64,000 nucleotides of DNA from the NCBI GenBank assembly GCA_949282265.1, contig CASDOZ010000009.1, positions 38,012-102,011 of the forward strand, in the 5' to 3' direction. Positions 8,947-18,029 of this stretch are shown here, in pieces. The notes beneath the pieces are model-generated. The model was not told the origin of the DNA and made no database searches. It saw only the letters and a program-made list of their open reading frames with translations. The position numbers and the translations under genes are program-made. Position 1 is the stretch's first letter. Each line of letters begins with the position of its first letter. The stretch comes from an uncultured Bacteroidales bacterium. Lineage in GTDB: Bacteria; Bacteroidota; Bacteroidia; Bacteroidales; Paludibacteraceae.

Positions 8947-9072
8947 TCACGCCGGCCTTTGGTCGGTTATTTCAACAAACTTGCTTGCCGGTTGCTTGCA
9001 TTTGGGGCAGAATTCCGGCGGGTTTTCTCCTTCGTGGATATACCCGCATACTGTACATTTCCATTTTTTCAT
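8947..9072 (-). CDS. 41-residue mini-rubredoxin
   Basis: Read on the minus strand from ATG (9070-9072) to TGA (8947-8949). The 41 residues begin [19 protein letters not shown] and hold two CxxC pairs, CTVC (6-9) and CPKC (22-25), with conserved aromatic and Gly positions. The sequence closely resembles the first 35 residues of the neighbouring rubrerythrin, so it is a free-standing version of that iron-binding module. It probably acts as an electron donor to the rubrerythrin. It lies 29 bp after the Fur-family gene and 61 bp before rubrerythrin in one transcription direction. Such short genes are often missed. Confidence 0.8.
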   Translation of the reverse strand: MKKWKCTVCGYIHEGENPPEFCPKCKQPASKFVEITDQRPA

Positions 9073-9101
9073 ATGTCCATTTTTTTTCAGGTTGGATAGT
9101 T

Positions 9102-9521
9102 TTAACGGCATTTGCACGAATGGCATATGCCATAATATGATATTTCTACTTTATGTATCTCCTTGCCGCTTGATTCGGGCAAGGCAAATATTTCTTCTTC
9201 CGGGAAAAAATCTTCTATTTTTCCACAACAGCTGCAAATGAAATGTGCATGTGGCTGAATGCAGCCATCAAACCGCTGGTTCTTCTCATCCAGACTCAGG
9301 TTTAAAATGATGCCGGCATCGGAGAACAGTTTGAGCGTGTTGTATATTGTTGTTTTCGACAGGGTCGGCATGGTTGCCGACAAGCCTGCGTAGATTTCAT
9401 CGGCCGTCGGATGCGTATGGTTTGTCAACAAATAGTTAAGAATCGCAATGCGCTGTACCGATGGTTTAATGCCGTGATGCTGCATTCGTTCTATAATCGT
9501 ATCTTGTTGTTTCCTTACCAC
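9102..9521 (-). CDS. Fur-family repressor, PerR-like
   Basis: A 139-residue winged-helix metalloregulator. The DNA-binding part contains GIKPSVQRIAIL and PTLSKTTIYNTLKLF. The metal part has RFDGCIQPHAHFICSCC and a final CHSCKC, which give a structural Zn(Cys)4 site plus a His/Asp regulatory site as in PerR. The start is GTG at 9521; an in-frame ATG at 9485 (MQHHGIKPSVQ) is a reasonable alternative. The promoter at 9553-9583 fits both. Being first in the same direction as mini-rubredoxin and rubrerythrin, it probably represses them, and itself, until peroxide oxidises the metal site. Fur or Zur specificity cannot be fully excluded. Confidence 0.87.
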   Translation of the reverse strand: MVRKQQDTIIERMQHHGIKPSVQRIAILNYLLTNHTHPTADEIYAGLSATMPTLSKTTIYNTLKLFSDAGIILNLSLDEKNQRFDGCIQPHAHFICSCCGKIEDFFPEEEIFALPESSGKEIHKVEISYYGICHSCKCR

Positions 9522-9552
9522 TTTTGTATTCGTTACAATTTTGTTTTCGTTG

Positions 9553-9583
9553 CAAAATTAGTCGATTTCCGATAACCGTCCAA
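9553..9583 (-). promoter_or_regulatory. Promoter of the PerR-like gene
   Basis: On the minus strand TAATTTTG (9560 to 9553) is preceded by TTG (9583 to 9581) with 20 bp between. This is a good Bacteroidota -33/-7 pair, placing transcription start about 25 bp before the GTG. Confidence 0.65.
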
Positions 9584-10137
9584 GAAAATAAACATAATTT
9601 AATACAGTTTCTGCTCGTATGCATACAATGTGTTTATATTCAATAATTTGTGCTGTTGTACAAGTTGTCTGAAATATTAGGAAACATAATCTGTTTATAA
9701 AAAAACGTGTAATTTACATCAAAATGGTTTGTCTATTAAAAAATTTTTGTACATATTTGCAAAAGCAATAGCCCAAAAAAGATGTTGCAGTTTTCAAAAT
9801 TGTTAGTTAATTTTGCGCCAACATTGACTGACATGGGAAATGTAAGTTTATTCTCGTTAAGTGAATCTGGATAATTCTTTTTGAAGGGGGATAAGCGGAC
9901 ATCTTTCTGCATATGTTATATGCGTGGGCTGTTGCTTGTTTTTCTTCAAGGCATATTCCAGAGCCAACTTAACGGAATGAGCGTAGTCCACGCTTTTTTA
10001 GCCTGTTTTTTTTCTTTTCTTTGGTTTCTCCTTCGTTTGTTGCCCTTTACGCTGTCCGTATCCATGATGTAAGGAGCGGTCCGGCTTTTTTTGCGGACAG
10101 TTTCCTGCTTATATGTCTGGCTCTTCGGCAAGCAAAA
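9584..10137. other. Gene-poor stretch
   Basis: About 550 bp without a supported gene. A plus-strand promoter-like pair (TTG at 9785-9787, TAATTTTG at 9808-9815, 20-bp gap) is followed only by a possible 13-codon peptide starting MGNVSLFSLSE at 9834 and a TAA. On the minus strand around 9875-9985 one frame gives a clean but start-less run (VDYAHSVKLALEYALKKN and onward) that may be a gene remnant. I see no complete protein, RNA gene or intact insertion sequence. Confidence 0.4.
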
Positions 10138-10184
10138 GAGGCTGCGTCTGTTTGAAGTGACCCCCAAAAGTTAGACACAGCCTC
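10138..10184 (-). terminator. Terminator hairpin after yeiH containing an IS-end-like loop
   Basis: GAGGCTGCGTCT (10138-10149) pairs with AGACACAGCCTC (10173-10184) with one mismatch. Read on the minus strand it is followed by TTTTGC, so it can end the carrier gene. The loop plus right arm contains TGACCCCCAAAAGTTAGACA (10158-10177), which resembles terminal inverted repeats of IS3-family elements. No transposase lies next to it. Confidence 0.6.
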
Positions 10185-10209
10185 ATGTTGTTTTTATGTT
10201 TTTTGTGGA

Positions 10210-11292
10210 CTAAAACATTGGTACAATGTATTTTGTCAGCAGATAACCTCCAACAACGAGCCATACATACAATAGTCCGGCCAGCAGGAAAGGTTTGGCG
10301 CCCGCCTGTTTGAATTTGTCTATGCTTGTTTCTGTTCCAAGGGCGGTCATGGCCATGGTCAGCATGAAAGTGTCTGCATATTCGATTGCTCCGTTCAGTG
10401 GAATCTCCTTGACGCTTTCAACGCCAAGCATGTGCTGCAGCAATGTATTCAGGCAAATGATTCCGATAAATCCGAACGCGAACCAGGGAATGGTGATTTT
10501 GCTTTTTCCCTTGTATGCAATGGCTTCTTGCCCTTCGTTTCGTTTGCGGCCGCCCAATGCAAATCCCATGATGACAAGTACCGGTGCCAGCATCATGACG
10601 CGTATCATTTTGGTGATGGTCGCCGTGCCTGCAATGCCGAGCGTATCCGTCGGGTCCATGGCGTTACCGGCTCCGGCCACGTGTGCCACTTCGTGCAGCG
10701 TGCTCCCTGTGTAGATGGCGGTTCCGGTGTCGCCAAGTGCGTCCAGCATGCCTGTGCGATACATAATCGGATACAAGAACATGGAGATTGTTCCGAATAT
10801 GACAACAGTGGATACGGCAATGGCTGTCTTATGGCTTTCGCATTTAACAACCGGTTCGGCACCCAACACCGCAGCGGCTCCGCATATCGCACTGCCGGTG
10901 GCGGTCATCAAGGCTGTGTCTTTGTCCATTCGCAGCAATTTGCCCAATCCGATACCTAAAAAAATCGTACCTGCCACAACGATTGTGTCAATAATGATGG
11001 CGGGTAGTCCGACGGCGGCAACCTGTGTCAAAGTCAGCCGAAAACCGTAAAGGACGATACCGGCACGCAAAATCTGCTTGGTGCAGAATTTTATGCCGGG
11101 AACCCATGTCTCAGGGAGTTTGTTGCGCAGACTGTTGGCATACAGCATGCCCAGAATGATTCCGATGATCAGCGGACTGAGCGAAAGGCTTTTTACAAAT
11201 GGAATTTCTGCCAGGTAAAAGGCAGCAAAGGAGAACAGGGCTATCAGCAAAATGCCGTGAATGGTGTTGGCGCGGTTTTCTTTGTCGAACAT
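10210..11292 (-). CDS. YeiH-family (UPF0324) putative sulfate/anion exporter
   Basis: A 360-residue polytopic inner-membrane protein with about ten hydrophobic segments. Family signatures are LSPLIIGIILGMLYAN near the start, the repeat-like ATGSAICGAAAVLGAEPVV and the central GSTLHEVAHVAGAGNAM. UPF0324 members are secondary carriers; some are tied to sulfite or taurine sulfur export, but the substrate is not shown by this sequence. The start MFDKENRANTIHGILL gives the usual short cytoplasmic tail. It stands alone, ended by the hairpin at 10138-10184. Confidence 0.88.
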   Translation of the reverse strand: MFDKENRANTIHGILLIALFSFAAFYLAEIPFVKSLSLSPLIIGIILGMLYANSLRNKLPETWVPGIKFCTKQILRAGIVLYGFRLTLTQVAAVGLPAIIIDTIVVAGTIFLGIGLGKLLRMDKDTALMTATGSAICGAAAVLGAEPVVKCESHKTAIAVSTVVIFGTISMFLYPIMYRTGMLDALGDTGTAIYTGSTLHEVAHVAGAGNAMDPTDTLGIAGTATITKMIRVMMLAPVLVIMGFALGGRKRNEGQEAIAYKGKSKITIPWFAFGFIGIICLNTLLQHMLGVESVKEIPLNGAIEYADTFMLTMAMTALGTETSIDKFKQAGAKPFLLAGLLYVWLVVGGYLLTKYIVPMF

Positions 11293-11448
11293 ATCTTTTG
11301 TTTTTTGTGTTTGTTTTCCGTCTGCAAAAATACATGGTTCGGACTCGCCAACCTATTCACTTTTTTTTATGGATTATAACCGGAAGTAATGGCAGGCAGG
11401 AGCGGCGGTTTATTCCGGCATTTGATGTTTTCCTGTCGGCGTGAAAAC

Positions 11449-11488
11449 GGCGCATGAAGGACGATCTGCCGATTGTCCTTCATGCGCC
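11449..11488 (-). terminator. Strong terminator of the choloylglycine hydrolase-family gene
   Basis: A perfect 14-bp stem, GGCGCATGAAGGAC (11449-11462) with its complement at 11475-11488, around a 12-nt loop. On the minus strand it is followed by GTTTT. Confidence 0.85.
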
Positions 11489-11512
11489 GCCAATGTGTGG
11501 TGTTGCCCGGGC

Positions 11513-12589
11513 TTATTTGATTTTTATCGTGGTAATCGGTTGCTGTTTGACGGTATCGAGCGGAACAGCCTGGTAGCGCGTGCGTCCGAAATCGATATTG
11601 GTGAGGTCAAAGCAACGGATGGCGCTGTTGTGCATGGTACGGTAATAAATTTTCCGGTTTTTTATGTCCGTGGCCGATGTCCATTGTGTGGCGCTTGGGA
11701 TATTGGCCGGTACATGCCCTGCGGGAAATTCGACACCAGTCGGGATGTCGAAATTATTCAGGATTTGGAAGCATTGCAAAACGGTTTCTTGTGCAGTTTC
11801 CTGTTGCGGTGCAGTGGCTTGGTAAAATGCAGCCCTTACAAACCGCGAGGGTGGGGTAACATCGCCGGGCAAACCTAAAAATCCGCTTCCAGCTCCGAAT
11901 GGTTGCAATTTGGCTGCACCTAAATTTTGTGCGGGTGCACTGCCTGGAAACAAATTCACGTAGTTGTTCAGGTTGGTCAGTTGCCATTTGAAGTCGGGCG
12001 AATTGGTCAGTACACCCAACGTGTTTTCATAAAAAACAGGCTTCTCGTCTATGATTTCCAGCACGATTTGCCGACCGCTTTTGTCAGAAAAACGCCAGTG
12101 CACGGTCGATGCGCGTGGGTCTATGGCAACCACATGTATTTTACTGACAGCTTCTTTAACTTCATCAACAGTGGTGCATTGCCCTAATAACCACGGAACA
12201 AGTTGCAGGTCGGCGATACTGCGGTTTTTCTCGGCGGGCTTATAAGTTTCGTATTTGCCGTAGTTGGGGAAATAGAACAAGCCAGCGGAAAGTCCTGCCT
12301 CATTCAGCCCTTCGGCAATAAATTCCTTTTGCTCGACGGCAAAGCCTACATAGCCGTATTTGGCAGTAAATTGCATGCCATTTTGCCCGCCGGGGATGTA
12401 GGATTGTTGTGTGTATCCGCGCGGCACAACGATGTATTGGCTGTTCAGGTCGCTTCCGCCCCATTCAATGGTGCGTGCAAGGATATGTGTGCTGTCTTTG
12501 GCGGTCAAGGTTATGCCTGTGCAAGCCAGGGCAGTTTGGGTTACGGCAGCCGTTGCGGCAACCAATAGCGTACTAATTTTTCGTTTCAT
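11513..12589 (-). CDS. Choloylglycine hydrolase-family (linear amide C-N) hydrolase, exported
   Basis: A 358-residue Ntn-hydrolase. A signal peptide ends at ALA-C, exposing C23 as the N-terminal nucleophile (CTGITLTAKD). By spacing from the Cys, R39 (ARTIEWG) matches R18 of bile salt hydrolases, but the D21 position is Glu (E42), a change seen in some Gram-negative members. Later family residues are present: GLNEAGLSAG, NSPDFKWQ and PPSRFVR. The family cleaves conjugated bile salts, penicillin V or acyl-homoserine lactones; the substrate cannot be fixed here. Export suggests action in the periplasm or outside. The neighbouring SDR gene is in the same direction 69 bp upstream. Confidence 0.9.
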   Translation of the reverse strand: MKRKISTLLVAATAAVTQTALACTGITLTAKDSTHILARTIEWGGSDLNSQYIVVPRGYTQQSYIPGGQNGMQFTAKYGYVGFAVEQKEFIAEGLNEAGLSAGLFYFPNYGKYETYKPAEKNRSIADLQLVPWLLGQCTTVDEVKEAVSKIHVVAIDPRASTVHWRFSDKSGRQIVLEIIDEKPVFYENTLGVLTNSPDFKWQLTNLNNYVNLFPGSAPAQNLGAAKLQPFGAGSGFLGLPGDVTPPSRFVRAAFYQATAPQQETAQETVLQCFQILNNFDIPTGVEFPAGHVPANIPSATQWTSATDIKNRKIYYRTMHNSAIRCFDLTNIDFGRTRYQAVPLDTVKQQPITTIKIK

Positions 12590-12658
12590 AGAAAATAAAT
12601 TTGAATTTGATAATGATTTTTTTTGCGTCGAATATAGCAGGGAACCTTCCCTTGTGGT

Positions 12659-13414
12659 TTAACGGGTTGTGCTGCCTGCCATGCGCATGACTACCGAGCG
12701 TGGCAAAAAGCGTTCCATAAATGTGTTGAAACGATTGCCGAATTTGTGAATGGCTAATGGTTTGCCGCGCATAAGCATTTTGTAGCCGTATTCGGCAACA
12801 TCGTGGGCTGTTGCTTGTGGCAGGATTCTGGCTTTTTGCAGCGTATTTTGCGTGTTGGCCCTTTGGTGGAACTTGCTTTCGGTTACGCCCGGGCATAAGG
12901 TGGTTACGGTTACGCCCGTACCTTTCAGTTCAAAATTGACGCTCTCGGACAGGCTCAATACGAACGCTTTTGTGGCGGCGTATGCCGCCATATATGGTAC
13001 AGGCTCGAATGCGGCTGTGCTGGCTACGTTCATGATGCGTCCATGGCCGCGGGCTTTCATGTCGTGCGCAAACATTTTTGTGAAATAGGCTAAGCTGATC
13101 ATGTTTAGTTGCAGCATGTTGCGTTCTTGTTCCCAATCTATTTGCGTATATTCACCGCTGGTGCCGAAACCGGCATTGTTTATGGCAATGTCGATGGCAA
13201 TATTTCTATGGCGCAAGTCGTGGTAAATAAATTCCGCATTGTCCGGCTGGCTGAGGTCGCTGGCATAGTAGGTTATGTTTTTATATTTTTGTTGGATGGC
13301 GTTCAGTTTGGATTCATTGCGTGCTACAAGAACCAAATCGTACTCTTTTTCGGCGAAGATGCGCATCAGTTCATAGCCGATGCCTTCGGTGGCACCTGTG
13401 ATAAAAACGGTCAT
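12659..13414 (-). CDS. Short-chain dehydrogenase/reductase (DltE/YqjQ type)
   Basis: A 251-residue classical SDR enzyme using NAD(P)H. Cofactor motif TGATEGIG (6-13), NNAG (79-82), and catalytic S132, Y145 and K149 (YAATK) are all present. The C-terminal region with PGVTESKFH and KPLAIHKFGNRFN resembles the DltE-like group of small oxidoreductases acting on lipophilic carbonyls. The substrate is unknown. Its place before a choloylglycine hydrolase-type gene raises the idea of bile-acid or steroid metabolism, but similar SDRs are common and this is only a suggestion. Confidence 0.88.
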   Translation of the reverse strand: MTVFITGATEGIGYELMRIFAEKEYDLVLVARNESKLNAIQQKYKNITYYASDLSQPDNAEFIYHDLRHRNIAIDIAINNAGFGTSGEYTQIDWEQERNMLQLNMISLAYFTKMFAHDMKARGHGRIMNVASTAAFEPVPYMAAYAATKAFVLSLSESVNFELKGTGVTVTTLCPGVTESKFHQRANTQNTLQKARILPQATAHDVAEYGYKMLMRGKPLAIHKFGNRFNTFMERFLPRSVVMRMAGSTTR

Positions 13415-13758
13415 AAATATTCTGATTAAAGGTTATGCTGGCAAAGATAACAAACAAATCCAATAATCTTATTGTTTTCAAAAATTATTTGTGCTGGTTA
13501 ATATCAGGCCATAGGCGATATGCAGCAGGCGGGAAACAAACCATATATATCATACAGATCTCCTTTTTTTTGCGTGGTAATAAAGCAAGGAATGTGTTAA
13601 AAAAAATTACTAATGTAAAATTTCCAAACAGTGCGCTTGCCTGTATGAAGTTTTATTTCCTAACTTTGCCACATCTATTTATGTAACGGGGAATAACCTT
13701 GGTTATCTAAATACTAAAAAAAACAATACTAATTATTAATCATTTACAGTAAAACATT
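13415..13758 (+). promoter_or_regulatory. Intergenic region with promoter of the secreted protein gene
   Basis: The 344-bp gap between divergent genes is AT-rich. TAACTTTG at 13671-13678 is a -7 box for the plus-strand gene at 13759; no clear -33 TTTG stands at the ideal distance. The implied leader is about 75 nt. I see no other gene here. Confidence 0.5.
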
Positions 13759-15519
13759 ATGAAAAAACTTTTATTTTCTTCGTTAATGCTCGTTATGGCA
13801 GTATTAACTGTTTCGGCTGAAGCCACCAAGTTGACGGCAACAGCTTCCACTAATATGTCAACGTATGGATCAAATTACATTCAAAATGTAACGGATGGTA
13901 ATTCTTCTACTGTCTTTTATTCGAATGGAAATCAGGAAGCTGGCCAATACATTCTGTTGACGTTGGATAATACGTATCAGATAGGTACGATAACTGTTGT
14001 TTTTTCGACAGGTGATAAGCCTTTTGCATCTAAGATACAATATTCAACGGATAATAATACATGGAATGATGTCACTGATGGAACTGTTGATGCCTCCGGT
14101 TCATCTTTTTCCTGTGATGCAAGAGGTGTGGATGCACGATATGTAAGGCTGTATCTGACAGAGGGTGCAGGTAGTTGGCTACAAATTGCCGAGTTTGAAG
14201 TTTACACAGTGGATGTGACTAAAACGGCAACACCGGAATTTAATCCGGGAAGTAAAGAATTTGAAATGGGAGAATCCGGAGCAACAACAGGCATAACGAT
14301 AACTTCGGAAGAAGGCGCTACCATATATTATACGCTGGATGGGACAGAACCTACGATAGACTCACAATCCATTCAGCATGGCGGAACCGTTTCCGTTCCG
14401 ATCGATGACTGGACGGTAACTACAACCATAAAGGCGGTAGCAAAAGCAGGATATAAAGAGCTTAGCAATGTCGCTACAGCTACATATATGGTGCAATCCC
14501 CTTATTGCCAGCCGAATGTTCCCACAAACGGAACGAATGCAAGTTATGTCGGCCAGATAGTTACACTTACAACCACGGGAGCACAAGTGAATGCAAATTG
14601 GAGCAATCCAAAAGATGGGACAACTGGAGATGATTTTGACAATAGGCTCAACGGTTATGTTGGTGTTATAGGAAATACATTTACTGCAGAAGCCGGCCAG
14701 ACTGTTACGCTTAACATTACCAGCGTAAACACAAACTGGGGTGCCATACGCGTGTATGTGGACCTGAATGGAAACCAGATATTCGATGACGGTGAAAATA
14801 TTGCCCGCGTAGGAACAACAACTGATAATTCCGATACAAAAGCTGTGAACCAGGAATTTACCATAGATGCTGCTACACAGCCAGGTATATATCTGATGCG
14901 TGTATTCTATGTGGCACGTTCAACAACGGGTGATGTGGAGTTTAATATTACGGATCCTTGCGGAACATATGCTCAAGGCGGATATTATGATTTTGCATTC
15001 AATGTGGTGGAACCGACCGTAGTAACCCATACGGTAACAGTAGAACCGGCTGCAACAGGAGAAGGTACGGTAGAATATGCTATAGCAGATGGTGAAAAAA
15101 CTGCTGTTGACAGTGAGGCAGCTGTTCAGGTTACTGCCGGCCAAACCATAACTTTGACTGCCACGGCAGCTACCGGTTATAAGTTCAGCAAATGGGTTAA
15201 TGGTGAAGGAACAGAACTTTCCACTGACAATCCGTTTGTTTACACCCCGGACGCTGATATAACAATCAGTGCTGTATTTGCAAGAGATGAGGCAACCGGT
15301 TTGTTGGAAAATGTTGCATCCCGTTTCAGTGCAATAGTTGCAGGCAATTGCATAAAAGTTTCCGGCGTTCCGGCAGGTGAAATAATTAATGTTTATACGG
15401 TTAATTCGGTTTTGGTTGCCAGCACGGTGGCTGCTGAAGGTGTAAATGAAATTGTTGTTCCTGCACAAGGCGTATTGCTGGTTAAGGCAGGCAGTCAAGT
15501 TGTCAAAGTGATGAAATAA
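13759..15519 (+). CDS. Modular secreted protein: discoidin, chitobiase-C-like, GEVED and InlB-type repeats with a T9SS-like tail
   Basis: A 586-residue exported protein with signal peptide 1-20. Residues 22-150 resemble an F5/8 type C (discoidin) carbohydrate-binding domain. About 156-245 match a chitobiase C-terminal-like fold (ATIYYTLDGTEPT). About 250-410 resemble a GEVED domain (IRVYVDLNGNQIFDDGEN). About 426-512 match a Listeria-Bacteroides InlB B-repeat (YKFSKWVNGEGTELSTDNP). The final 70 residues end GVLLVKAGSQVVKVMK, like type A sorting domains of type IX secretion. No catalytic domain is visible, so it is probably an adhesin or glycan-binding surface protein. It is a single-gene unit with a promoter before it and a strong terminator after it. 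Confidence 0.8.
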   Translation: MKKLLFSSLMLVMAVLTVSAEATKLTATASTNMSTYGSNYIQNVTDGNSSTVFYSNGNQEAGQYILLTLDNTYQIGTITVVFSTGDKPFASKIQYSTDNNTWNDVTDGTVDASGSSFSCDARGVDARYVRLYLTEGAGSWLQIAEFEVYTVDVTKTATPEFNPGSKEFEMGESGATTGITITSEEGATIYYTLDGTEPTIDSQSIQHGGTVSVPIDDWTVTTTIKAVAKAGYKELSNVATATYMVQSPYCQPNVPTNGTNASYVGQIVTLTTTGAQVNANWSNPKDGTTGDDFDNRLNGYVGVIGNTFTAEAGQTVTLNITSVNTNWGAIRVYVDLNGNQIFDDGENIARVGTTTDNSDTKAVNQEFTIDAATQPGIYLMRVFYVARSTTGDVEFNITDPCGTYAQGGYYDFAFNVVEPTVVTHTVTVEPAATGEGTVEYAIADGEKTAVDSEAAVQVTAGQTITLTATAATGYKFSKWVNGEGTELSTDNPFVYTPDADITISAVFARDEATGLLENVASRFSAIVAGNCIKVSGVPAGEIINVYTVNSVLVASTVAAEGVNEIVVPAQGVLLVKAGSQVVKVMK

Positions 15520-15544
15520 TACTTCGGACTTTTATATGATAAGC

Positions 15545-15579
15545 AAGAAGAGGGAAAAATTTTCCCTCTTCTTTTTTTT
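15545..15579 (+). terminator. Strong terminator after the secreted protein gene
   Basis: AAGAAGAGGGAAAA (15545-15558) pairs with its complement at 15560-15573 and continues into a T tract. The 14-bp stem with only a single-base gap will open slightly to form the loop. Confidence 0.85.
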
Positions 15580-15590
15580 GAGCCAATTTT

Positions 15591-15821
15591 TGCGGAATTA
15601 TACACACTTTGGAAAACAATTCCTATTTTTGTTTCGGCAATTATAAAGACGAACTTATTGAATTGTCTTTGGCTGAATTTTTAAACGAAACAGAATAGTA
15701 GTTATATGGAAAAATTCCATTCCTAAAAATTAGCGATCCATCTGGTGCTTATCAAGGTCCTAAATATTTCAGCTACAACGGGAAAACGTTGGATAAGTGG
15801 CGAAAGGATAGGGGGTTATGA
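15591..15821 (+). pseudogene. Remnant coding frame interrupted by two adjacent TAG codons
   Basis: One frame reads coherently on both sides of a TAG TAG pair at 15696-15701. Before it runs about 35 codons containing NYKDELIELSLAEFLNETE; after it about 39 codons containing ISDPSGAYQGPKYFSYNG and TLDKWRKDRGL, up to TGA at 15819-15821. There is no good start codon. The frame looks like the decayed end of a gene of unknown family. It lies between two terminators, so it may not be transcribed at all. Chance coding-like composition is possible. Confidence 0.35.
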
Positions 15822-15842
15822 AGTTCAAATGGTTACAAATAA

Positions 15843-15874
15843 AAAAAGCGTGAAATGTTAATTTCACGCTTTTT
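15843..15874. terminator. Bidirectional terminator downstream of dnaK
   Basis: AAAAAGCGTGAAAT-type arm (15843-15856) pairs with 15861-15874 around GTTA, with A and T tracts outside. It mainly serves dnaK on the minus strand. Confidence 0.85.
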
Positions 15875-15902
15875 CTATTGATGTGAGCTTCTATTGTTTA
15901 GC

Positions 15903-17816
15903 TTATTTCACTTCCTCAAAATCCACATCGGTAACATTGTCGCCGCCGTTGTTGTTTTGCTGTGTATTTGCGTTATTGTCAGCTTGCGGCTGTGCATTAC
16001 CGGCTTGTGCATTCTGTGCGTTGTACATTTCCTGGCTGGTAGCTTGGAACGCATTGTTTAGTTCGTTCATCGCAGCTTCGCAGGCGTTGGCGTCTTGAGC
16101 CTTGTGGGCATCTTTCAGTTTGTTCAAAGCCGCTTCGATAGGAGCTTTTTTGTCGGCCGGAATCTTGTCGCCGATTTCCTTCAACTGTTTTTCCGTCTGG
16201 AAAATCATGCTGTCGGCCTGGTTCAGCTTGTCAATACGCTCTTTCTCTTTCTTGTCGGCTTCAGCATTGGCTTCCGCTTCTGCTTTCATACGTTTGATTT
16301 CTTCGTCGGTAAGGCCAGACGAAGCTTCGATACGTATTTTTTGCTCTTTGCCTGTGGCTTTGTCTTTGGCCGATACGTTCAGGATACCGTTTGCATCAAT
16401 ATCAAAAGTTACTTCGATTTGCGGTTCGCCACGACGCGCCGGCATGATTCCATCCAAGTGGAAACGTCCGATTGTCTTGTTCTGCGCAGCCATAGGACGC
16501 TCGCCTTGCAGTACGTGGATTTCCACAGAAGGCTGGTTGTCGGCGGCCGTCGTAAAGATTTCCGATTTCTTGGTAGGAATCGTGGTGTTGGCTTCGATCA
16601 ACCGCGTCATTACACCGCCCATGGTTTCGATACCCAATGACAGAGGAGTTACATCAAGCAACAATACATCTTTTACATCACCGGTCAATACACCGCCTTG
16701 AATGGCAGCACCAATGGCCACAACCTCATCCGGATTTACACCTTTTGAAGGAGCTTTTCCGAAGAATTTTTCAACGGCAGCCTGTATGGCAGGAATACGT
16801 GTCGAACCGCCAACCAGAATAATCTCATCGATATCTTTTACGGTCAACCCGGCATGTTGCAGGGCTGTTTTGCACGGCTCGATTGTACGTTGGATCAGGT
16901 CGTCAATCAATTGCTCGAATTTGGCACGTGTCAGCGTGCGAACCAGGTGGCAGGGCACACCGTCAACCGGCATGATGTACGGCAGGTTGATTTCTGTCGA
17001 GGTTGTGTTGGACAACTCGATTTTGGCCTTTTCCGCAGCTTCTTTCAGACGTTGCAGGGCCATTGGGTCTTTGCTCAAGTCTGCTCCGTGGTTGTCGTTC
17101 TTGAATTCCTGAACCAGCCATTCAATGATACGGTGGTCGAAATCATCACCGCCGAGGTGCGTATCGCCGTCGGTCGATTTTACTTCAAATACACCGTCAC
17201 CGAGTTCCAGTACGGATACATCGTGTGTACCGCCACCGCAGTCGAACACGACGATTTTCATATCCTTGTTCGATTTGTCCAGACCGTATGCCAAAGCGGC
17301 AGCCGTAGGTTCGTTCACGATACGGCGGACGGTCAGTCCGGCAATTTCACCGGCTTCTTTAGTAGCCTGACGCTGTGCATCGTTAAAGTAGGCTGGCACT
17401 GTAATGACAGCTTCCGTAACTTCTTGGCCAAGATATTCTTCTGCTGTTTTTTTCATTTTTTGCAAAATGATGGCAGAAATTTCCTGAGGAGTGTACAGAC
17501 GGCCGTCAATATCCACACGGGGTGTGTTGTTGTCGCCGCGCACAACTTTATATGGTACACGTGCGATTTCCTTGTCCAGACGGTCGTATGTTTCACCCAT
17601 AAAACGTTTGATGGAGAACACCGTTTTGGTCGGGTTAGTAATAGCCTGACGTTTGGCAGGGTCACCTACTTTACGTTCGCCGCCATCCACGAATCCGATT
17701 ACGGACGGGGTTGTCCTTTTACCTTCACTATTAGCAATAACGACTGGCTCGTTGCCTTCCATTACAGCTACACAAGAGTTAGTTGTTCCTAAATCGATTC
17801 CAATAATTTTTCCCAT
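15903..17816 (-). CDS. dnaK: Molecular chaperone DnaK (Hsp70)
   Basis: A 637-residue cytoplasmic Hsp70. The ATPase domain begins [21 protein letters not shown] and shows [27 protein letters not shown] and [12 protein letters not shown]. The substrate-binding domain starts near [17 protein letters not shown], and the helical lid ends in an Asn/Gln-rich linker with the terminal [10 protein letters not shown] motif. Note [10 protein letters not shown] in place of the more usual VFDLGGGTFD; this variant occurs in Bacteroidota DnaK. It is monocistronic here, without grpE or dnaJ, and is followed by a terminator at 15843-15874. Confidence 0.98.
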   Translation of the reverse strand: MGKIIGIDLGTTNSCVAVMEGNEPVVIANSEGKRTTPSVIGFVDGGERKVGDPAKRQAITNPTKTVFSIKRFMGETYDRLDKEIARVPYKVVRGDNNTPRVDIDGRLYTPQEISAIILQKMKKTAEEYLGQEVTEAVITVPAYFNDAQRQATKEAGEIAGLTVRRIVNEPTAAALAYGLDKSNKDMKIVVFDCGGGTHDVSVLELGDGVFEVKSTDGDTHLGGDDFDHRIIEWLVQEFKNDNHGADLSKDPMALQRLKEAAEKAKIELSNTTSTEINLPYIMPVDGVPCHLVRTLTRAKFEQLIDDLIQRTIEPCKTALQHAGLTVKDIDEIILVGGSTRIPAIQAAVEKFFGKAPSKGVNPDEVVAIGAAIQGGVLTGDVKDVLLLDVTPLSLGIETMGGVMTRLIEANTTIPTKKSEIFTTAADNQPSVEIHVLQGERPMAAQNKTIGRFHLDGIMPARRGEPQIEVTFDIDANGILNVSAKDKATGKEQKIRIEASSGLTDEEIKRMKAEAEANAEADKKEKERIDKLNQADSMIFQTEKQLKEIGDKIPADKKAPIEAALNKLKDAHKAQDANACEAAMNELNNAFQATSQEMYNAQNAQAGNAQPQADNNANTQQNNNGGDNVTDVDFEEVK

Positions 17817-18002
17817 AATTGTATGTTTTAACTGTTATTTTTTCGTTTTATTTTTGGCTGCTCTTTTAAGCAGTCGCCTCGTGTTAGTCAAACCTCGTGC
17901 CATATAAAGAATGGTTTGATGTCTACTGACAAATCCTGCCAAAAAGGCATAATATATATTCCTTTTTTTGATGAGTAGGCATGACATCTGTCAATATTAT
18001 CG

Positions 18003-18010
18003 TATTTTTG
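18003..18010 (+). promoter_or_regulatory. -7 box before folK
   Basis: TATTTTTG lies 20 bp before the folK ATG, within the short divergent gap between dnaK and folK. A clear -33 TTTG is not evident. Confidence 0.45.
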
Positions 18011-18029
18011 CAGGCATAAATCAGGATTT

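Noticed and set aside
9875-10170. Insertion sequence with transposase
   Set aside because: Only one IS-end-like 20-mer and short incoherent frames are present; no DDE or HUH motif was found.
15696-15701. TAG readthrough or recoding
   Set aside because: Two adjacent stops without a start codon or promoter fit gene decay better; nothing else in the window suggests TAG recoding.
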